DNA from: Bombyx mori | Lineage: Eukaryota > Arthropoda > Insecta > Lepidoptera > Bombycidae | NCBI RefSeq assembly: GCF_030269925.1 | Contig: NC_085111.1 | Location: 5,014,142 to 5,078,141 of the forward strand | Direction of reading: 5' to 3' | DNA: 64,000 nt | In this document: positions 1-10,100 of the stretch, one piece after another | Layout of the letters: each line of letters opens with the position of its first letter | Numbering within the stretch: the first letter of the stretch is position 1 | Notes under the pieces: model-generated | The model's input: the letters and a program-made list of their open reading frames with translations, nothing else | Told to the model about the DNA's origin: nothing | Database searches by the model: none | Program-made: the position numbers and the translations under genes

Positions 1-1241
1 GGAAGCCGGTAACATTGACTATATGGGAGCTGATTCTTTTGACAATATCTGGGCAAAAATTTCTCAAACTTTAAGCCAACCCCGAACTTCGCCTCCTAAA
101 CAATTGTCGCCTCCTAAGGAAGTCTCTCCACGACAGCCAACTCCTGAACAAGTGGAATCTGAGAATGCTGAGGCAATTCCAGAAACTGTTACCGAGGCAA
201 TTCCAGAAACTGTTACCAAGTCAATTGAAGATGCAACAGTAACTGTACCTACCGAAACAACGGTTGAAGAAACTCCATCACAAATTTCCGCGACTACAAA
301 TGCTCCTGAAGTTCTGCCTGCTGTAATAGATAGTGATTCTGTCGCAGTACCTGAGCCTGCTCCGGTCACTTCTGAATCTCTAGTGGCCCCTGTTGAGGTT
401 TTGGCCGTTCGCCCTGTAGCGATTGAATCTGAAGCAATCGCTTCGGCAGCTGTACCAACAGTAACAGAAACTCCACCATCTTCTGACAGCACACCGACTG
501 AGACTGAACCTGTACAAAAACCTGAGACTGTACCAGCAACTGAAACTGTAACTGTAGATGCCGGTGAGACTGTACCCTTAGATGTGGCTGAATCTGCACC
601 CGTAGCTTTAGATGAAGTTGCTCCTGAGGTGCCAAGTGAAATTAAAGCAGCAGATGTAATTGAAACTGCTTCTTTACCTGCAAGTGAATCTTCACCGATA
701 GTTGCAAGTGAAACTGTATTAGGAATTACAAGTGAAGCTTTATCTGATGTGCCTCTCGAAATACCTGTTCCAGTAGCGGAACTCGAGCAAGTGCCACCGA
801 CTGAAGTACCAACAGTTGTAGAATCAGAAACATTGGCGAAACCAGCAGAGGAACCTAGTATTCCTCTAGTTGCGGATGAACCAGCCTCTGTAATACCAGT
901 GCCAGTAGAGGCGTTAGCAACGGAAACCGAATTGGAAACCAAAAAAGAATCGCCCAAGAGACTGGTTGAATCAGCCAAAGAAAAGATCGAAACTATTGCA
1001 GCAGCTACCGAGCCAGCCGCTCCCGAGGTGCCTCAAACCAAAAGTGCTGTCGAAACAATTAAAGACTCAACACTTGCGGAGCCCGCATCTCCTGCTCTTG
1101 CAGCCGAAGCTCCTTCCAGTCCCGCTATTCCAGAATCTACTCCAGAGAAACCAGCGGCTGCCGGAGATAGCTCCACCGACAGCCCTCCCTTAGCCAACAC
1201 ACCGTCCAAAGAAGAAGCCCCCGTCGTTCCGGCCGCCAAAT
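1..1241 (+). CDS. Penultimate coding exon of a Pro/Val/Glu/Thr-rich protein (5' end outside window)
   Basis: The reading frame is open from the first bases (EAGNIDYMGADSFDNIWAK) through to a splice donor AAAT|GTAAGT after position 1241, so the ATG at 23 is probably an internal methionine and the exon continues to the left. After about 30 ordinary residues the protein becomes low complexity, dominated by P, V, E, T, A and S, with a tandem EAIPETVT duplication near position 175. The composition resembles PEVK-type or calphotin-like regions, but that alone does not assign a family. A lysine-richer stretch (KKESPKRLVESAKEKIETI) lies near position 945. The exon ends in phase 1 and joins the exon at 2466 through TCC (Ser). 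No membrane segment or catalytic motif is visible. I do not recognise the gene; a cytoskeletal or scaffold role is only a guess. Confidence 0.75.
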
Positions 1242-2465
1242 GTAAGTATACGCAGTGTCCTCGACCGCAACGACGGCTAACGGCTTCGCACTATCAAATC
1301 TCACCCGAGTTATTTTGCAGTTCAAACATTTACTAATACGTTTATAGTTGAGCTTCGTCCGTTCTACGCGAGAGAACCGGTGACGAGTAACCGGTAACGG
1401 CGCTGCAAAGCACCCGTAACAGAACAGAACTTGATGTTACCGACATTTTTTTTCTTTTATTTTTCTCTCTTTCTTTTGTGCCGTTTTGTGATGTTTGGTT
1501 TTTATGTTTTTTTAAAGAGCATACGTTACAATATTCGTTGTTATTTCATCCAGCTACCGAGGAGGCAGCTCAAGAGACGCGGCTTTGATAGAACAGGTAA
1601 TGAATAACGAAATTGCACTTGGGCCCAACGCAATGTCTCGTAAACGGTAAATACTGGTTGGTGGAGGAAATGTTCGTCTCCTTTTGTTGCGTCTTATACG
1701 CCGCAAAAAAAAACAACAAATGTTTGTCCAAAACATGTGTTTCAGTAGAGCTTTGCGTGTGAATATTAAATTCTTATTTAATGTTATCGAAATTGTTTCG
1801 TTGGTTGTTGGGTTGTGTCCAAGTAATTGCAAAGAGTAGGGTCCGCGTGCAGTCGTACCGCTATTATTGAATATAATTTTTGCTACAAAACTACAATAGC
1901 GGGACGAACTAAATCGAATTTTATTGTATTTATTTTGAAGTTAGAAAATAAATACAAATGAATTCTTAACGCATGTCGTTGTGGCGATACTTTTGTTGAG
2001 TTTGTGTCAATTTCGACGACAACTGTGCGTGAAATTCCAACAACACTCATTATCCGTTTTCAGCTTTGTATGTTTCTTTATATATTGCAAGGAATATTAT
2101 TCAGCGCTTTCTCATTCTCGGCACCCTCACTTATGTCACAATTCATGAATATTTTTGTACACGTAGAGCATAGTTTAGTTTGATTCGGAAAATTCAAATA
2201 CTAAATTCGTTTTAAAACCGTCGATCGAAGATGTAAAAATAATAATTGTCCTTGTAATGGATTGCAAAGTAAGCTTTAAAGCACTCCGCCGAGCTGACCC
2301 AGATCTCTAACATCCGCTTGCATCTTTTCGAATTAACAAAGTAGCCACGTTTTCCCTCGACTTTGTTCCAGGCCCTAACCGAGCTTGCTCTCTAATGTGA
2401 CCGCCATACTAACGTCACGCGTAACCGAACCGGAGAATAAAGGCGGGATGATATTGGTTGTGTAG
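1242..2465 (+). other. Intron of the Pro/Val-rich gene
   Basis: It begins GTAAGTATA and ends TTGTGTAG. It is AT-rich with a long pyrimidine tract near 1446-1485. Flanking phases (1 and 2) restore one frame. I see no repeat of the families found elsewhere in the window and no further exon. Confidence 0.7.
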
Positions 2466-2911
2466 CCGCGGAACGTCGCAAGCCGGCCGGCAAGCTGCAG
2501 CTGAGTCCGCCCGCCGCCGCCGACCCGCTCCCCACCCCCGACAGCGAGCTCGAGGACGCCGCCACGCTCGCGCACCAGATCATCGCCAGCGAGCTGCGCA
2601 CGCCCACTGTCACCGCGCCCGACGCCGACCACTCCCCCACCTCGCCACCCCTGCCGACTCGTGCGGCCGGACTCGCCGTCGACGAGCCCACGGTACCCAC
2701 GCCACCCGTCGGAGCGGTCTCGCTCGCTAATATCGGAGTCAAACCTACCAAGAGCAAACCTGTGGCCGAGCCGACCCCAAGCGAAGCTGCCCCTACGGAA
2801 GCACCCAAAAAAAAAGTTGTAAAGAAGGTGGTGAAGAAGGAACGCGCACCGGGCGGTGAGGCGCCCGTGCCGCCGCCCCGGAAGAAGGAGAAGAAACCCA
2901 AAGAGAATTGA
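2466..2911 (+). CDS. Last coding exon of the Pro/Val-rich protein, lysine-rich C-terminus
   Basis: Joined to the upstream exon, the frame reads S-AERRKPAGKLQLSPP and runs 148 codons to TGA at 2909-2911. The segment stays rich in P, A and T and finishes with strongly basic clusters (KKKVVKKVVKKERAP and RKKEKKPKEN at the very end), which could serve as a nuclear localisation or acidic-surface (microtubule or nucleic acid) binding tail; this is inference from charge only. The exon is far more GC-rich (about two thirds GC in its first 250 bases) than the preceding exon and the AT-rich flanks. That produces a long antisense open frame on the minus strand, which I treat as an artefact. The match of phase, frame and amino-acid style across the splice supports a single gene. 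Confidence 0.75.
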
Positions 2912-3767
2912 GCGTCCGCGCTCCGACCCTTCCCGTGCCATACGTGTAGCCTCGCCTTTGCCGTGTTAATGTCTGATATTATTTTCGAATATTATTATGC
3001 TTTTACTTAATATGTACTGCGTATTTTATTATTATCGATTAGATCTAGTTTTGTGTATTCAATACTGCACTAAACAATGTAACTTTGTTTATACTTTTGT
3101 ACTCCTATTGATATTTTTTTATTTTTCAATCACGCTATTCCGGCTTTTATAATTGTGAACATGAAACTACCAAAGGATACAACGTATTTATTGAATCGAA
3201 TTTTGTATGTAATTTTTATATTAAAAGTCTATTTTGGAATCAAACGTAATTTTATTTCACCTCTTAGTTCCTAATTGCCTAATTGCCATATTCAAATCTT
3301 AACCATGAGTGAATAAATAGCAATAGCCTTTTTGAATTATTTTTAAGAAATTTGAACTAGCGTGAACTATAAAGTTATTTAAGAGCGTCATTCTGTCTAT
3401 ATCTACAATTAGGTTTAGTCTTTATGGATTTCTTAACTACATCGGAGGTATAGAGCTCCGCGTTACTAAAATAAACTTTACGGATCAAAAACATTAGCTT
3501 TCTAGGTTTTGAAAATTAAATCCATACAGAAGTCAGAGGTCATTTCTTAATATCACTTAGGTACTTGAGACAAAGCCACTTTGTCGTAACACAATAATGC
3601 AAATGAACGCATTACGCATTGCGTAGGTACCTGCCTACCAGGAAATATTACCTAATTTCGTCTCAAAATGAATTTAGTGAACACATTACTTTGACAGCGC
3701 CATCTCTCGAACATTACACTAACACTTAGCTAGTATTAGTGAACCTTACTAAATGTAATGTCCTTGT
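2912..3767 (+). other. 3' UTR and intergenic DNA after the Pro/Val-rich gene
   Basis: AT-rich sequence without an open frame of interest. The transcript probably ends shortly after the ATTAAA at 3220. Beyond that I see nothing identifiable up to the LINE fragment at 3768. Confidence 0.5.
3220..3225 (+). terminator. Candidate polyadenylation signal (ATTAAA)
   Basis: ATTAAA lies about 310 nt after the stop codon and is followed by a T-rich stretch (TCTATTTTGG). It is the best candidate hexamer seen in the 3' region; cleavage site not determined. Confidence 0.4.
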
Positions 3768-3830
3768 AGGCAGCGTCTTGGCTCTATCCTGGCATTCGGT
3801 ATCCACTCACCATCAGGTGGGCCGTGTGTT
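3768..3830 (+). mobile_element. Family C (CR1/Jockey-like LINE) 3' fragment
   Basis: Degenerate match to the family's 3' end: GGCAGCG-CTTGGCTCT, then CTCACCATCAGGTGGGCCGT. Old, 5'-truncated, and followed directly by a TA-rich run instead of a clean A tail. Confidence 0.55.
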
Positions 3831-3872
3831 GTATATATATACACGTATATATACGTATGCTCGCATGCGTAC
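3828..3872. repeat. TA/CGTATA-rich simple repeat
   Basis: Alternating TATATA and ACGTATA units directly after the LINE fragment, probably grown from its tail. Confidence 0.6.
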
Positions 3873-4243
3873 AAGGGTAATACAAAAAAATTAATAAAAA
3901 AATCCTAAGAATTCACTCAGACCGCGTGCATGAACGTGCCAAAGAAATGGGCAATTATAAAGTTAATTGTCATTCCCAAGATCGGGTATTTTCGTATTCT
4001 AGTTTGTAGAGTGAGACAACCGTTATACAATAAAATTTTTATCTCGACCAGGTCGACTAATTAGTAGTTTGAAAGTATGATTGCTTTGATTAAATTGATT
4101 GCTTTCAAATTCCATTATCTCTAAACACGCGTACATCGTTTATCATTTCTAATCTAAATGACTGTTGAGCTGAAAAAAATATCAAAAATTGGCTTAGGGT
4201 AATAAAATCAATAATCATCAAAATAGACTTAGAGTAATAATAA

Positions 4244-4293
4244 GGGGAGAGGCCTATGTCCAGCAGTGGACAACTGTGGGCTGTTGATGATGA
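4244..4293 (+). mobile_element. RTE-like LINE 3' terminus fragment
   Basis: GGGGAGAGGCCTATGTCCAG followed by CAGTGGACAACTGTGGGCTG and a TGATGATGA tail. It corresponds to the end of the ORF and tail of the longer minus-strand copy at 58995-59143. Confidence 0.6.
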
Positions 4294-4389
4294 ATTCAAA
4301 TGAATTTTAATTTAAAAACCACCTCTTTCAAATTCAGTCTACTGTTTGTTGAATAGTCTTTGTTTCCCCAAACTACATTTGTTTTTTTT

Positions 4390-4730
4390 TTATAATCTTG
4401 GACACAATAAAAATACGAGTAAGTATGGAAGTCGAGTTCTATTGTAGTAGCAATGCCGCACAAACACTTCCTAATATAAATGTCGAGTATGGAGAGAACA
4501 CTATTAACAAACGCAGAACGCGTCCAACATGGAAATTTTAGTTTAAAAATGAACCCTGTAGTCGCCCGAAGACTAAAGTCAACGACGAATTAAAGGCGAA
4601 AGTTGACAATACTCAATCTACGGCTGAGTTAGCAGTAGCTTTTAGCATCAGGAGAATATTGGTTCATTTGCGTAAAGTTGGCAAGGTAAAAACCTTGATA
4701 CGTAGGTTCACCACAAACAGAACGATAGCT
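4390..4730 (+). pseudogene. Mariner-like transposase remnant, N-terminal part
   Basis: Broken frames encode pieces typical of mariner transposase N-termini: a GSNAAQT-like stretch (GCAATGCCGCACAAAC), KAKVDNTQSTAELAVAFSI, then HLRKVGKVK. The same family occurs at 59930-60970, which confirms the order of the blocks. Frameshifts and stops make it non-functional. Homologous sequence resumes near 5200, after a family A insertion. Confidence 0.6.
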
Positions 4731-4866
4731 ACGAATATATATTATATTACTGTTTCCTTCCTCGACTTGTGTCGGCTTTGATAAATATCCCGTCCCGTTT
4801 CCCACAGGAAAGAAAATATCTATACTCCAAAATTTTATTGAGATTTTAAGTAAAAAAAATAATATA

Positions 4867-5112
4867 TTTTTATTGTTTAGATGGGTGAATGAGCTCACGG
4901 CCCACCTGATTTTAAATGGTTACCGGAGCCCATAGACATCTACAATGTAAATGCTGCCATCCACCTTGAGACATAAAATTGTAAGATCTCACTTTTAACA
5001 GTACAATGGCTGCCCCGCCCTTGAAACCGAAACGCATTACTGCTTCACGGCAGAAATAGGTGGAGTGGTGGTACCTACCCGTGCGAACTCACAATACGTC
5101 CTACCACCAGTA
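4867..5112 (-). mobile_element. Family A SINE-like copy, full length
   Basis: Reads TTTTTATTG-TTTAGATGGG at its poly-T end and stops at CTACCACCAG, the fixed 5' end of the family. It sits inside the dead mariner, so it is younger than that element's loss of function. Confidence 0.75.
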
Positions 5113-5194
5113 AAGCGAGTACCCCAGCGTGTGTTACCGTGTGTGAGTGGTGTCTGTTGGATTTGGTGGATTTGATGAATGTTGTGTGTCGAGT

Positions 5195-5390
5195 GGCTGT
5201 TGCGTGTCTGACAGTTGTGGCGTGCTTTGTGAACCGCATTGTCATTTGTTACTTGTCATGAAAATTTTGGTATATTTTTGATAATTGTAAGCGGTCAGGT
5301 TGCTTGGATCCTGATTCAGCTGTCTTCGAAACTGACGTCGTGTTCGAAACTAATACCCCTTAAAAAATTATGGTCACTTTTTCAGAGCAC
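5195..5390 (+). pseudogene. Mariner-like transposase remnant, central part
   Basis: GTGAACCGCATTGTCATTTG and the following bases give VNRIVICY...FDNCKRSGCLDPDS, the degenerate equivalent of the mariner block that surrounds the second catalytic aspartate and ends WLDPDE. Continuation of the remnant at 4390-4730. Confidence 0.6.
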
Positions 5391-5975
5391 TGATTCAAAC
5401 TAGAGTAGAATACTCATTACACTTGGAACACATGTCTCAAGCTGGTTAGTGAATACGCCGTAATATCTACGGGCTTCAGTGAGCATTTAAGAGCAGGTGG
5501 GCATTGAGATCGTTCACTCTCCTACGCAATTAAAAAAATCCATAATTATTTCCAACTTCTTACCGTTTATGATATAGGAATCGTTCACTTATAGCATGTG
5601 TGATTAGTTAATTATACATAATACATTTATTTGTAATAACGCCCTTTCACAACTTTGTGAATGTCACTAAGATTAGCTTCAATTTCAAAAGATCCTTGTA
5701 AATAACAAATTGTAGACATTTTTAAAGGATTTCTATAATAATTATAATAATGCCATCTTCATGACTAAGACAACTGTATTTTAAAAATACACGTAAAACC
5801 ATTAATGAAACAGAAAACGCTTGCCAATAGGTGTCACTCTCCGCTAAAAATTTATGAAAACCTCCCTGAAAAGCAAAAAATGCGTTTGGAGGAAAAAAGA
5901 AATTGCATCACAATTACAACACGTTTTAATTATTGAAGACTATGCACACAAGCTAAATGCAATAAACATTTAATG
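5391..5975. other. Unassigned intergenic DNA
   Basis: AT-rich, no open frame or repeat that I can name. Confidence 0.5.
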
Positions 5976-6110
5976 GGCCCAAGCTAGTATGGACAATTTG
6001 AATGTCGCCATCCATTTTGAGACAAAAGTCTCAATTATATTGTTCAGCAGTTGTCTCGCTCTTCAAATATAAACGCACGACTGCTTCGCTGTTGACATAG
6101 GCCAGATGAC
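5976..6110 (-). mobile_element. Family A copy, old and degenerate
   Basis: Scattered matches in family order: CGCCATCCATTTTGAGACA, TTCAAATATAAACGCACGAC, CTGCTTCGC. Strongly diverged. Confidence 0.4.
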
Positions 6111-6941
6111 CCCATGATTGTGTTAGGACTGTTAGGTATATACAAATGCATATCAATGTAGCATTTTCTATTGCACAGATTTCCAAGTTCTCTATAGGTC
6201 CGGTCAAATAAACTATAAATTTTCTATGACTTGGAATGGGAATTCTCATGCACAAAATTTCTGAGTAGGTATTTTGACAATAAAGAATTTTTCGCTCCAA
6301 TAGCGATGAAAATAATCAAGACTATCCGAGAGTACGAGACAATGCGCCAAAGCCTTAACCGAAGACGACAACGACGCTTACACTTGAGGATCTCTTGTCC
6401 TATTTTTGTCCCTATCTCATCTTGCTTTTGATCGAAGTGTGGTAGTGTAATCATCGAAAAAAATGTATTTAATTTCCCAAGTTGTAATGTTTTCAGCATT
6501 TAGCGCCATCTATTGTTGACAAAGAGAATAAAATGCTGTGTAAAGCGCCATCTCGTTAAACTCGTATGCCACACATTCTTTTGCTTTCTCAGAAATTACG
6601 TCCAGTTTGAATAGTGAACGGGGAACGCAACTGCGAAGTGCAGAAGCAAACGAACGAAACGAACGAACGAACATAAACAAAACCAGTTTGACAGACATCG
6701 TGTTCAGCGAATGCTGTGTCGCTCGTAACTACATCCCGCTATTGAGATTCATAATGTTTATAAACAAAATTGGATCGTAAATTTCACGTATCAGCAATTT
6801 TAAAGTCTAACTTTGCTAAATACCTGTAATCATTACACATAGTATTAATAAATACGACATTTTCTTGTGGATTCGTACATTTTATTTAAGTGAGTAATCT
6901 TGTAAGTTGTAGCGAGAACTGGGCATCGTCGATTCTTTTAG
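6111..6941 (+). promoter_or_regulatory. Upstream region of the RYK-family gene
   Basis: Intergenic DNA that should contain the transcription start. It includes a GAACGAAC-type simple repeat at 6646-6673 and overlapping short minus-strand frames that I do not believe. No convincing TATA box was seen. CTTTTAG at 6935-6941 could be a 3' splice site, in which case a non-coding first exon lies further upstream. Confidence 0.35.
6646..6673. repeat. (GAAC)n simple repeat
   Basis: AAACGAACGAAACGAACGAA and similar; short imperfect tetranucleotide run. Confidence 0.7.
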
Positions 6942-7046
6942 GACGGTGGATAAAAATGTGAAACTAATGTGTATTTGTTGTGAATACTACGTGCTGATGT
7001 GGTTGAAGGTAGATAACTCAGATTGAATCAGGAACTGGCTGGAACC
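6942..7046 (+). promoter_or_regulatory. 5' leader with two upstream ORFs
   Basis: Just upstream of the receptor ATG are a minimal start-stop uORF (ATGTGA, 6956-6961) and a 19-codon uORF (ATG at 6967, TGA at 7024-7026) that ends 20 nt before the main ATG. Both would be in the leader unless transcription starts inside this 100-bp stretch. The main ATG has A at -3 (ACCATGA), a good initiation context. Confidence 0.45.
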
Positions 7047-7137
7047 ATGAAGTGGCTAATTTTGTTATTGTTGGTGCCATCGTGCCTGGCGCATTTGAAT
7101 GTTTACCTCAGTGTTGCTGAAGTGATGCGATTGTTGG
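7047..7137 (+). CDS. drl: RYK-family receptor, exon 1 (signal peptide)
   Basis: Encodes residues 1-30 plus the first base of Gly31: MKWLILLLLVPSCLA then HLNVYLSVAEVMRLL, the start of the WIF domain. The donor G|GTGAGT leaves phase 1. The ATG was chosen because a hydrophobic signal peptide follows at once and the upstream frame is closed. Confidence 0.9.
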
Positions 7138-10100
7138 GTGAGTACAGGATTTACTCCATCTAAAATTATATAGATCAAATTTTGGCTATCCCATGATGCG
7201 TTTCGTTATCATGCAGATATCGCCCAATATCACAAGATAAAAGAAATGACTGACGCGGGCGCTGTTATGTTAAATTTCTATATTGTAATATTTCTACACC
7301 TAATTGTACTTTAAAAATAGACATTATTTATTTATGATAGTTATCTGACGAAAAAAAGATCTATTTTATTCTAAATTTAAAAATCAATTAGTTCGCAAAT
7401 GACAACTCTAAGGTCTGAGCAGTACAGTGGTTAGCAATATTAAAAATAAATGTGTCGATGAAATACATAACCTAAAGTAGTTGTACAAATAAAAAAGATA
7501 GAAATCCAAAAAGTACCAAAGAAGAATCGCCGTAATTGAAAACTACGTATTTAATTTGAAGTCTGATGAAAATGCTCGAATTCATGCTAATATTAATCGA
7601 ATATCAGATACCTCAAAACTACCATACAGTAATAAACTAAACATACAAATACACAAAAAAGAAAAAGAAATAAGAGTTGAAATAATAATTATATTTATTT
7701 ATTATATTCACAACTATTTTCGAGCCTGACACACCCGTATGATATTAAATGTGAATCTTTAATTCAATACGTTTAAAGAAATGTACCTACATTTACACCT
7801 ACCAACTTACCTACCTCTATCCATTAATCGTAGTTCTAAGAATAAGTCGAAGTGACAGATTTGAAAGAGACCGAGTACATTCAGGTAACGAGCTTAAAGC
7901 AAATGCGCACAATAAGTAGATTTTTTGTTGACATCAGTCTTTTGTCAACTCAACCTGCAGCCATAGAGCCCAATCTGTCTTTGTCAACGTAAGAATCTTC
8001 TGCCTTTTGTTCTTGCTTAAAAATTAAAATCATAATACCCGCTTCATACCGAGCCATTCACCGAATTGTAATTTCTATGAATTTATTAATTCTATTAGTT
8101 TTAAGTATCTAGTGAAATATCGCTAACACCCCGCCACAAATATGTCAAGATTGTAGGACGTATTCTGAACGGGTATTTTTGCCATCCTACTTATTTCTGC
8201 ATATCTCCTGCGTTCCGGTAGGAAAAGAGCTAAAGTGTGCTTATTGCGAGTTTTTTAACTTTACGATCGCGTAAAAGTTAACTCAAATTTGTATGGAGCT
8301 GGGGCAGCTTCATAATCCTAGCGGCAAACGTGTAGGGGCACTGTTCCAACTCCATACAAATTATTAAAAGACTCGCACTAAGCACACTGTTTTTTTTAAA
8401 TGCAATGAAAACTTCGATTTGGCTCGAGATGGATGCCGAGATGTATCTTTGGGCTTCGGCCACCGCTTAACTCAATACGGGCCGTGAGTCGGTTCATCCG
8501 TATATACATTACAAAAAAATATTGACAAAGAAAATGCCCAACATAAAAATTAACATATCTGGTATCTTTATGTGTTATCTGGTAAAGCTTCGTGCTGAGG
8601 ACGACCCGGAATGGGTATCTGTCGGATCGATCGGCGCAGCGGGTATGTGTAATTTATTTAAGATGACATTTATGGAGATTCTATGGAGCAAAGCCAATAA
8701 ACACGACGCCTAAACGAATACTTCGGAGTATTTCTAAAAATGTTTTTTTTTTACAAATAGCTCGACGCTGCAAAATATCGAGCCAAGTTGTGACGATACA
8801 AAAATCCGGATCTGATATAATAATTTTGTTTCAATTCATTCGAACATCCTCCAAATGGGTTAGAGTTAATTCGTTCACACTCCTTCATGTGAACATCTGT
8901 TTTTAAAGTGTCCAGTAATAAAAATATACACATAAGAATGTCACATACATACGTTTAATGATAATTTTAAGTTAACATAACCATACAATATAAGTCCAGA
9001 AACCATTAAAAATGCTATACAAATTTCAATGGGTCATTTAATTTCTGATTTCTAACAATGACCACTTCAATTTAGTCATTAACAAAATTCAACAACGTTC
9101 AATACACGTAATCTTTGTTCGCGTGCATTAATTTAGATCATGTATTCTGATTAAAACGCAAAAGTCTTTGCTTGCAAAATTTTGTAATATTATGTTCAGT
9201 CAACGGACACTTCCTTCGTAATTTTACGTACAATGAACTTATTTAATTACATCATACGCATTTTAATGAATTAATATGTGAGCTAAATTATAATTAACCT
9301 AATTATATTCATATTAGGCCAGAAGATTTTATTCAGTGATAAGTTGTCCTACTACTATAATTCATAATTATCTGGAGCACTGATGTTAGACCACGCTTTG
9401 CGTCAATGAGTATTTGAATTAAAGTTTTCTTTTTTTTACTGTTTAGATATGTGGACGAGCTCACAGCCCATCTGGTGCTAAGTGGTTACTGGACCCCATA
9501 GACATCTACAACGTAAATGCGCCACACACCTTGAGATATAAGTTCTAAGGTCTCAAGTATAGTTACAACGGCTGCCCCACCCTTCAAACCGAACCGCACT
9601 ACTGCTTCACGGCAGAAATAGGCAGGGTGGTGGTACCTACCCGCGCGGACTCACAAGAGGTCCTACTACCAGTAAAGTTGTTTTAATTATATCCAAGAAA
9701 ATCGATATGATACTTTATTAATGTAAAAGTTAGGCCTTTATTTATGTTCTTCGAGAATAATCATAATCTTAGCAGCGACCGCTGACTAACCACCGAAATA
9801 AATCTTTTAGAGTATGCTCCGTCCTTAAATTTCTTATTATTTGTATCTTAAGTTTCACTAGCCTTGCGGTGGGTTAACACGTAAGTAAAAAAAAACTTGA
9901 AGTAACCCGATACTCGAACGAAGTGTGGGGTTTCGTCTAGACGAGGTAACCTCTTCACACGAATACCGCGTAACACGATTCAGCATCTTAGATGTTGATA
10001 AAAATTGAAATAAAATGGTGGTGAGAGAATTTGATAGACTAATAAAATTCTCATACCGTTTAGGCCCAATAAGTAAGAGAATTTTATTAGTCAGTCCGGT

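Noticed and set aside
64..978. 304-codon minus-strand frame opposite the Pro/Val-rich exon
   Set aside because: It mirrors the low-complexity + strand coding sequence; the + strand has a consistent frame, a splice donor and a matched downstream exon.
2375..2941. 188- and 169-codon minus-strand frames over 2375-2941
   Set aside because: GC-rich coding DNA leaves few stops on the antisense strand. The + strand frame fits the splice phase and ends naturally.
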